The notes beneath the pieces were generated by a model that saw only the letters and a program-made list of their open reading frames with translations, had not been told where the DNA came from and made no database searches. A stretch of DNA of 64,000 nt, from the NCBI GenBank assembly GCA_030248215.1, contig JASANG010000519.1:62001-126000 (forward strand), written 5' to 3'. Origin of the DNA: Enoplolaimus lenunculus. Lineage: Eukaryota > Nematoda > Enoplea > Enoplida > Thoracostomopsidae. Shown here in pieces: positions 56,501-64,000 of the stretch (positions are counted from its first letter, which is position 1; every line of letters begins with the position of its first letter). A program made the position numbers and the translations under genes.

Positions 56501-59500
56501 GAAAATCCGGTCGCACGACATTTTCAACGCGATATCACTCCACAGGACAGTTTGTTCGTCTTGATCGGCCGTGGAAGTTGTGAGTCGCTCGGAAATTGTT
56601 AACCATTAAATTTTGTGTTGTGAACAAAATTAAGGCAAAATAGCAAACCTACTTGGAGTATAGTTCGTGTAATGTGAAGAATAATTTAAAATTTTCGAAC
56701 GTAAAACTTTTACCGATTTACCGGTACACAAACTGAGTCAAATTCGACTCCACGAAGTAAAACGTGCGACTCAGTGAGTCGAATGTGAGTCTGATGGAGT
56801 CGAATTTTGACTCAATTTGTATAGTCCCAAAAAGCTTATTTCGGAGAGAGTCAATTTGACTCTCCATTTTTTTGCAGTTGGACTCAGAGACCGGGTGTTA
56901 TTCCTTCAAACGAATGCGCTCGTTATTTAAATACAAAAACGATGGTGACTTCAGAGAGTTGTACAGACTTCAGAATAACCTGTTACCCGTTTAGATTCCG
57001 GAACATAAACAGGACATGGTGACAAATAGTTCCAAGATTTCTGCGGAATTTTTTTGTTTGATGTGAAAAGCTTAGCGATACCTGCGGTGCCGCATTATCG
57101 AAAATTCTATTTTATCTCGACAGCTTAGCTGCGCTTTGGCCTCCGCAGTTTTAAATATTTTATACGTCCATCTCCCCGACAGAGATTCCTGGATCCTCCA
57201 TTGAGGGGTCCTCGCCCGAAAGGTATCAGAGGAAGCCTCGGCATTGGACGGTCGGCCGTGCTTGTTGCTCAAGCCTGAGGAACTTGTCACGTTTTGTGGA
57301 TATTTTGCTGCGACTACACGAAGAAATCATTAAACGCTGCAAATTCTGCATTAGTTCGCGTATATACATACAGTTTTTGCTTTGCTCACCTATGTGAAAA
57401 AGTATTAAAGACTAGGCTTGTTTCAAGCTGAGAAACAGATCTTAGCGTTGTTTGTCATGATATGGTTTCGAGCAAATCCGGTTATTTTGCGACGTGTTTT
57501 CTGATAGGCTTTGGTTTGCTTCAGAAAATGTTACCGAACTTATGCTTACGTAAACCAAGCAATGCTCATTTAGTCCAGCAAAATCAATAGAAATATATTT
57601 TTGCTACAGGCTGTAAATAACTTAGTAATTGGTCAATTACTCTGAAAAATTTACGTGTTTCAGTGCCATTCGAAGGATGCTTACAAGAGTTGACAGTAAA
57701 CAACAAGCAAATAACATGCAACGATCAGTGGCCTTCTGATATCAGCGGGTATCCAGTAAAAATCGTGTCGTTTAACATTTCTTGCGGTTGCAAGCAAGCT
57801 GAACAATCGACCAACAATCAGCCAGGTACAACAAGCAAAACAACAATTGTTCACAGCAGCGCTAGCACAAGTCGAAATCAAATAGCTTCATTGGCGACAA
57901 AACCATTTATTATAATCAATTCAGGTTCGACAGGTGCACAAAATCTAACCTCAAGGACTGCGAAACCAAAAGATAGGTCTAGCTTACCCCAATCTCCAAA
58001 TGCATCGCGATATTCTTCAACTGAACCTCGTCCATTGCAACATACACAACCATTGCTCAATGTTACCCAAGCAACTTCCCGTGTTGAAACTGCTACTAGT
58101 TATCCAGTACCACAATTTCCTCCCAAAAAGACACTAATCCCAATTTTCTTTTCAAACAACGAAGATTATAACGATATCGAATCTTTGACTAGTGCTGAAG
58201 CTAAACACTTAGAAACAACACCTGTGACTACATCTGACAAACGTAGCAGTAACTTTAAAAATAATCATGGCAGTAGTATAATACCTGATTTAACTTTTAC
58301 CAATCCAATTACCGCGGAGACACAAATTACAACTCAAAATGGTCATAATTTTAATTCTCTCAGTCAACTTGATTCAAAAACGACTATAAACCCTCAACCT
58401 GACATTAATAGATTTCCATCTGACGCCGTAGATAATATAACAAGTCAGCAGTATTACGTGCCAGAAGGTGCCGCCGAACACAGTTATATAACTTCAGAAA
58501 ATTTACAGTTGCATCCAAAACAATATTTCAGTACCACAGATCAAATTTTAGATTCGTCTAAAACTACAAGCGGTGAAAATTTATCTCCGCTACCGAATGG
58601 AAACTACGGTTCACAGTTGGGCTCATTTCAACAAGAACCACCTGATTTATCTCAAACCGATGCTGGCTTTTTGCAGGTGGTCGACAGCGAAGAAGAACAA
58701 GAGCAGCAACAAACACAGCAACCAGATCAAAGCTTCGAACTGTTTCAAACAGCCCCTGGCAATGTTGGTAATTTAATTGAACACCAAAAAACTGGTGAGC
58801 CGATAACAGTAGGATCGCATTCACACGAAACTAGTAATACAGTACCATGTGGCGATTCGTATTGCGCAAACGGTGCGTCTTGTATTCGACATCATAATCG
58901 CACATTTACTTGCAATTGTACCAGTGGCTATGACGGTACATACTGTGAAAAGTATTCGTTTGCTCTTCAACCGTCCACCGAACATATTACAGATCGTGGC
59001 CCAATTGAGGAAAAGACGCGTGATTTTGAATCCAATTCATCATCATCATCATTGGTTCCTGTGGCACCCAGCGATGAAACAAACGACCTAATTTCGTCGC
59101 TGTGTGCCAATTTTATTAAAGCCAGTCGAAACTCATCGCAACAGCACCAAGTGGTTAATCCGTGCCGTAATGGCGGACATTGTGCATCAAGAACAGCGAT
59201 TGACCAACGCAGAAACAGACGGAATCGAAGAAGTCACCTGGAACAAAATGCACACGTTGAGAGGCGTCGGATACGTCATCGTCAACGATATTTTTGCGTT
59301 TGCCCGTCAAATTATTTGCCACCGGTATGCGAAACCGTACGCGATGACTTGTGTTTTCGAAACAATTTTCATTGCTGGAATCATGGGACGTGCTATTCGA
59401 CACATGACAGCAACGATGCAACATTCGCCAAAGTTTTGCTATTAAAGTAAGTACGAGATTTCGTTCAGTTTTGTTACATTTATTATATTCTGATGGTATG

Positions 59501-60961
59501 GGCGCCCCGCCAGAATAATGGGTTGGTGTGATCACACGGAGCTTTTAAGAAAACCGTACAACGGGATGACAGTGTGACAGCATTATTAAGGCAACCCGCC
59601 AGAGTTCTGGATTGGAGTGTAGGTTTTTTGATTTCAAACGTTTCTTTCTAAAAAATTATACAACTTTGTTCATGTGCTTAATTGGTTTTAAATTCTTTAA
59701 TTTTTACAATTTGGAAGACATTTTCAATCTTGATAGATCACATTCGGTTCATTAAAAGATTAATATATGGTCATGTGTTGATCCTGTGGTTTCAACCGTT
59801 AATCATTAATAGAACAATGCGAAATTAGAATATATTTCATCGAAATTACTAACTTTCCATTTGTCACTTGTTTTACATATATCATGATAAAGCATAATTC
59901 TAGTTTAACGGCACGATTTGTGTTTTTATTTTTTGCTGGAAAAACAGATTCAGTTTTTGGGGTTTTCTGTTTAATTTTGATAGCGTTTCAGTAGCCACAT
60001 CTGGAATATTTCACCAAAACGTTAACCAAAGCATTTTAGATGTGCCTGCGCACCTGGTTTCACAGGAACTCACTGTCAGTACCCGGTGCATACGACAACA
60101 TCTAACCCAAGTGTTGCCGTTCCAGCTGGCAGTGAATCAAATGTTCAAAACACAAGCACCCTAACTTCTACAGACGATTTCGAAACGGACATCGAAGGCA
60201 AATTGTTAACACCGTTTGAAATGCTCGGACAAGAATTGCGAACTACATTAGTACCTATTGGGTTATCTGACAATATTTCGCAGTTCGAGCCTAGCACTCA
60301 ATCGATACCACCTGACAGCGACAGCATCTGGTACACGACAACTATCATTGGAGAAAATCCTAATCTTTCTGAGCCAACGGACGGAAGCCAACATTCCTCG
60401 ACGTTTTCAAATGGCATAACAACACCGGAACTACGCCTTGAGTTGACTAACAACCAAACTAGGTCACATGAAAACAGTATTTCCAACGCCAGCACTGTGA
60501 TATCATCTTTCGAGCTCAATCACACAAACAAAGACCATGCAACAACGGCGAATCCGAGAAAACCACTAGTACGTAAACAATCACCAACCACAACTACAAC
60601 GCCAACTCCAACAACAACCACAACAACAATAACAAGAACAGCTGCAAGTGTTAAAACTACACCTTTCAAAAAACCTCCCGTCAACCCGTTATCAAGCGGT
60701 CGTAATGCGTCAGGCAACAACAGATCTCTGGGTCAAAAGTCATCATCATTAAGCCAGCTTACAATCGCAATTATTGGAGCAATTGTTGGTGTTTTAATTG
60801 CAGTCGTCCTTGCCGCGAGCATTGTATTCGCTTGGCGTCATGTCAAACGGAGCCGCAAACTCAAAGGAAAATACAATCCGGCGAAAGAAGAAGTTGCAAA
60901 TAGCGGAAACGGGCCACCGGTGCCATTGCAACCAATCGACAGAGAGGAACGGTTAATTTAA
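53589..60961 (+). CDS. crb: Crumbs/EAT-20-like polarity receptor
   Basis: Single-pass apical-type surface receptor. Proposed exons: 53589-53646 (signal peptide MDDYNFNFCFVVLVYACIT), about 53805-53981, 54327-54353, 54941-55147, 56427-56579, 57664-59446, 60040-60961. Junctions from 53981 on agree in phase (1,1,1,1,2); the join of the first two exons does not, so one splice site or exon there is wrong. Order: laminin G C-terminal half (FVLIGRGS, then PFEGCLQELTVNN), a long Ser/Thr/Gln-rich mucin-like stretch, EGF1 (near 58847-58950), EGF2 with a basic insert between its third and later cysteines, EGF3 split by the last intron, a Thr-rich stem, a helix at about 60758-60835 and a 41-residue tail. 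The tail has a FERM-binding-like KLKGKYNPAKEE and ends EERLI, the Crumbs PDZ ligand. The first half of the laminin G domain is incomplete; an exon may be missing in 55148-56426. The tail makes the family certain; C. elegans EAT-20 has a similar compact layout. Confidence 0.88.
54735..54845 (-). repeat. ACCCGC element fragment in a Crumbs-like intron
   Basis: Words GGGTAGATCTTTTTAGCG, CGGGTAAAAATTTCTTACCC and a CGTGGGAAAAAATC segment relate it to the ACCCGC family in inverted orientation. Diverged. Confidence 0.4.
55367..55556 (+). mobile_element. TTAGGC-bearing MITE, copy 10, in a Crumbs-like intron
   Basis: Left part GCCCATGTCTTTTAGGGCCG, leader AGAGTAGGCTTACATTC, TTTTTTGCTTAGGG, an array mixing TTAGGG and TTAGGC, spacer GAATACGCTTTTGCAACGC, a second array and right end CCCTAAAAGTAACATTGGCC. 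It belongs to the AGTAACATTGGCC sub-type. Confidence 0.75.
56022..56190 (+). mobile_element. TTAGGC-bearing MITE, copy 11, in a Crumbs-like intron
   Basis: GACCCATGTTGCTTTAAGGG, AGAGTAGGTTTAGATGG, ATTTTGCTTAGGC, an array of about four units, spacer GAACACATTTTTGAAACGC and right end CCCCTAAAAGTAACATTGGC. Same sub-type as the copy 650 bp upstream in the same intron. Confidence 0.75.
56224..56345 (+). mobile_element. TACTGTAGTGACCCG element, copy 3 (truncated)
   Basis: AGTACTGTAGTGACTCGTG, AAAAGGCAGGGTGGCCGAT, CTTCACCAGAGGATAACCCC, CTGTTAGGTTACGCAATG and CAGCCCACCTCC follow the block order of the copy at 44960. It starts 34 bp after a TTAGGC element, inside the same intron. Confidence 0.6.
56730..56879. 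mobile_element. Palindromic MITE, copy 4 (left arm lost), in a Crumbs-like intron
   Basis: ACACAAACTGAGTCAAATTC, CTGATGGAGTCG and AATTTGTATAGTCCC lead to the intact right arm TATTTCGGAGAGAGTCAATT and the end CTCCATTTTTTTGCAGT. The outer 45 bp of the left arm are missing. Confidence 0.75.
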
Positions 60962-61568
60962 CATCATGGATTGCCAAAGTAAAAATCGCGTTGAACATAC
61001 TGCAACTATGCACATAACAGTGTAACAAGCGAGTATATTGTGAAAGCGGCAGAATGACAATTATCATTGCCTGGAGTCTTAGTAGCATAAGCTGTAAAAA
61101 CCAAGTTAGTATTACTCGTGTTATAAACACCGTTCTAAGATACTGGAACTGCTAAATTATAATCTTATTACATTGTAGTTCATTATTGGCGTAACGGTTT
61201 TTAGAGTATGGTGAAATTATTTGTAAATATATAATCGCATCTTAGCGTGTGATCATTCGAAGATGAAAACGTTTATATGATTGCGATTGAAATGGTATCA
61301 CGCACGCAAGACTATTCGTCGCAGGACAACTCACCAAATGAAAATATGTAATCCGAAATCGTGTGGATTCGACAATTTGTTGCCCTTCACTTTGTTTAGA
61401 ATTATGGTTGCACTTAGGCTTTGGACACTGACGGGCGACAAATTGTTGTGAATTCGATCCATATACGTTTGAACATGTGTTCGTTAGGCATGGTGGCAGA
61501 ACAGTTTTGTATACTATAACTCGAGAACTAGCGGCTAGATTGAAGCGAACTTAACTTCACTCAGTCAG

Positions 61569-61995
61569 AGTGTTCGGTTAAGGCTTTGAATAACAAGTTA
61601 TTTGACTGAACGCCAAATATATTGTCATCGCCTTGTACACCAACGAAAATAGAATTTTTAACGGTATGAATTAGAGGAAAAAATAATATTTGTCGAAGTT
61701 TAGTAGATATTGAGTTAGATTTAGCGCTAAAATGTTTTCACAACGGTTTAGTGTTCGGTTAAGGCTTTGAATAACAAGTTATTTGACTGAACGTCAAATA
61801 TATGGTCATCGCCTTGTACGCCAACGAAAATAGAATTTTTAACGGTATGAATTAGAGGGAAAAAATAATATTTGTCGAAGTTTAGTAGATATTGAGTTAG
61901 ATTTAGGGCCAAAATATTTTCGCAACGGTTTAGTGTTCGGTTAAGGCTTTGAATAACAAGTTATTTGACTGAACGCCAAATATATGGTCACCGCG
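61569..61995 (+). repeat. 181-bp tandem repeat, about 2.4 units
   Basis: AGTGTTCGGTTAAGGCTTTG starts units at 61569, 61750 and 61932, steps of 181 and 182 bp. Units 1 and 2 differ at only a few positions by eye (for example a TATTGTC/TATGGTC change); unit 3 breaks off near 61995. Satellite-like and recent. Confidence 0.92.
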
Positions 61996-62194
61996 AGCTA
62001 ACTCAAACAAAATATTTTTCAAAAATGTTCTCCGTATTAATTATGTTAAACTAACGTAATTCTGCCAAGATTACATGAAGGTGTCTAGCCAGAATTTTTA
62101 ATTGAAAGGGTTCAGATTCTAGATTAGAGGGAAGCTAGAACCCTAAACCACCATCTGGCTTAGTTCTGGTACCGAAATGTTTACTGTACCTGCA

Positions 62195-62370
62195 GAGCTG
62201 CACGCTACCCACGGGTAAACACGAGACAGGTAAGAAAATTTTGACGTAGGTATACCCGCGGGTAAAGAACTTCAAAGTGTGAGTAAAAATTTGATTCAAA
62301 ATTTCGATGTAGGGATATCCGCGGGTAAAGAACTTCAAAGTGCGGGTAAAAATTAGATTTTTTACCCGTC
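62195..62370 (-). repeat. ACCCGC element, inverted copy
   Basis: GCAGAGCTGCACGCTACCC, then TATACCCGCGGGTAAAGAAC, CTTCAAAGTGTGAG, TATCCGCGGGTAAAGAAC, and TTTTTTACCCGTC. It contains a 60-bp internal duplication around the CCGCGGGTAAAGAAC word. Confidence 0.65.
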
Positions 62371-62649
62371 AAATAACAAAACTTGAAACCAAATATTAAC
62401 GTACAAATACTTGATTTTTTAAGCTGTTTTTACTTTATGAGTGAAAAATAATTAGCTAGTAACATCAATGCACTTTAAAATTACACTATTGTATTGAATG
62501 CAGAAGAAAAAATATGAGCAGGTAAGTGTGGTAAAAAATCTTTATCCACTTACACCTCTGTGTGACCGTGACGTATTATTTCATTAGTTTTTCAGTTTTT
62601 TATTAGCGCAAATTTAACTTTTCTTCGAAGTTTAAAATGGTGGTATGTA

Positions 62650-62722
62650 ATAGATATGGGCACCGGATATCCGGATATGAAAAATATCCGGATATGAAAA
62701 ATATCCGGATATGTATCCGAAA
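62650..62722 (+). repeat. GGATATCC palindromic array
   Basis: CCGGATATCCGGATATGAAA, then ATATCCGGATATGAAAAAT and ATATCCGGATATGTATCCG: a self-complementary word repeated at about 18 bp. A looser relative is at 38290-38330 inside an aminotransferase intron. Confidence 0.75.
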
Positions 62723-64000
62723 TGAAATATGCAATCGGACAGGGTTGGAACCGGTCCGGGCCTAAATGTTGACCCGCGGGCCTAGGCGGACCGGGCACGG
62801 GATTGGGCGCAAACTTTGGGCTCGAGAGCCGAAATAAATCGGAGCAGTGCGTGACCTCTTTTTGTCCCACGTGCCCATAAAATATACCGCTGGTTTGATA
62901 TTGTAATAAGATTTAGATACGTATTTTTGAACTTTAATTCCTTTCAACTTTCATAAATGCTGCGGTTACGGCGTAGCAAAGATTTTGAAAAGTAGAGCTA
63001 CATTCTGCAAAAATTTCCAAGGAAAGTTTCTTGAGTGCCTAAATCGCATTCATTTGCACCTATATGGATGTAAAAAGTTTTGTAGTCCACTGTACTAACA
63101 AGCGAGCTTGTTGGTTTCTAGAATTTTAAACTGCAAACGTTTCTGCTGCTACATCAAGAAATTCGTTAATTGCTGGCGTGAAAACACAATACTGCTTCTA
63201 TTATTCAAACTCATTTGGAGCTCTTTAGACTCTGAAGGAAACTGCACTGAATAATATTTGGTGAAATATGCAAAGCAGTGTTATGTTTATGGTTTGTTTT
63301 ACGGGCCGGTTCAACCCTGTGTCCGGATAACTAAAACATTATTATGTAAAAAAATTTCGAATAATTTGCATTGTTTCATCGCTAAAGTACCTGGAGCTGA
63401 CGAAAAGAAGTTCTCTATTCAAATCTGAGTCAGAATATTAAACTAAATTCTTTACGATTTTGGTGAGTAGATTTGGTTTTTTCACTGCATATTGTTTGTA
63501 AAAATTTAGAGCTGTTTGACTTTGGTCTTCTTCAGTTAGTTGCTGCCATAAAAGTTTTTATGATATTGAAAATATTTCTTTTCTACATCTTATGAATTGC
63601 AATGCCGTACAGCGTCGACGTTGCCGCACAAGTATAACGCCACTTTATTTATTACAAAATTAAATTTTTTAAACGCTTACAACATTTTTACTAACTGTTA
63701 ACATGACGTATATATTAGCTTAAAGTTGTTCCGCTTATACATAAACAGCTGCGTTCCTTTGATTGAAAAAGGAGCTCTTTAATAATCAAGTCATTCAAAA
63801 ATTAATATATAGTAAAGTAGGTGCGCTAGACAAGTCTTTCAACGCAAAAAATGATGCAATTCAACTCATCGCCTCGGTTTTACATAGTAAGCAGATCCAG
63901 AGGGGGCGAGCGGGCCTACGTTCCCGTCAAAAAATTTTTATATAATGGTATGGCCCTATCTTAAAGTTTTCCCCTCAGAAAATATTTTTGTCAAAAATGG

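Larger units (their letters stand above)
60962..64000. other. Downstream tract with satellite and simple arrays
   Basis: No gene is supported after the Crumbs-like stop. The first 600 bp presumably hold its 3' UTR. Then come a 181-bp tandem repeat (61569-61995), an inverted ACCCGC element (62195-62370), a GGATATCC array (62650-62722) and a CGGGCC/GGACCGG patch (62735-62800). From 62880 to 64000 I see only AT-rich sequence. Confidence 0.6.

Noticed and set aside
1-64000. Retroviral, LTR, Polinton or LINE coding remains
   Set aside because: I looked for reverse transcriptase, integrase, capsid, polymerase and transposase motifs and saw none. The EFF-1/AFF-1 protein is a host cell-fusion protein whose fold is related to class II viral fusion proteins; it has no accompanying virus-like genes or terminal repeats.
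1-64000. CRISPR arrays or prokaryotic operons
   Set aside because: Spliced genes, GPI and EGF proteins and the repeat landscape are eukaryotic; the tandem arrays have degenerate units and no unique spacers.

Overview
The window reads as invertebrate animal nuclear DNA, most likely nematode. The evidence is a cell-fusion protein of the EFF-1/AFF-1 family (best known from nematodes), a Crumbs-type receptor with the compact layout of nematode EAT-20, GT-AG introns from about 40 nt to over 1 kb, and many copies of TTAGGC, the nematode telomere word, inside dispersed elements. The genus cannot be fixed from sequence alone; an AT-rich, repeat-heavy genome such as an enoplean nematode would fit. Coding sequence is a small share of the window and everything else is repeat-rich.

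Layout. 0.4-2.0 kb: two probable 3' exons of an unidentified + strand gene, with a GGGACAGTTG minisatellite in the intron. 2-10.9 kb: no supported gene; TTAGGC elements, inverted TTTAATTCTTCCC arrays, a palindromic MITE, a tRNA-derived SINE and an AAATTCC array. 10.9-12.7 kb and 19.8-22.6 kb: two diverged paralogs for small Cys-rich, probably GPI-anchored surface proteins, same strand, separated by repeats built from the word ACCCGC. 23.2-23.5 kb: a possible two-helix membrane protein exon (- strand). 29.9-32.4 kb: EFF-1/AFF-1 fusogen, with the whole ectodomain and membrane anchor in one exon and two probable small tail exons. 35.7-40.9 kb (- strand): a complete 12-exon kynurenine/cysteine-conjugate aminotransferase, with a possible in-frame upstream leader exon. 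41.2-53.6 kb: no supported gene; a cluster of tRNA-like units, several MITE and array families. 53.6-61.0 kb: Crumbs/EAT-20-like receptor (signal peptide, partial laminin G, mucin-like stretch, three EGF modules, membrane helix, tail ending EERLI). 61-64 kb: a 181-bp tandem repeat and simple arrays.

Three of the four better supported non-enzyme loci encode cell-surface proteins (two GPI paralogs, a fusogen, a polarity receptor) and the fourth well-supported gene is a metabolic enzyme; nothing shows an operon or shared regulation. In the GPI genes and in most Crumbs introns the splice phase is 1.

The most unusual feature is the repeat landscape. At least ten copies of a short non-autonomous element with inverted ends carry an internal degenerate array of the telomere word TTAGGC, and one copy lacks the array. 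Beside it are several other families, each built from its own short word repeated with heavy variation, often in both orientations. No reverse transcriptase, transposase, capsid or envelope reading frame of a mobile element was recognised.
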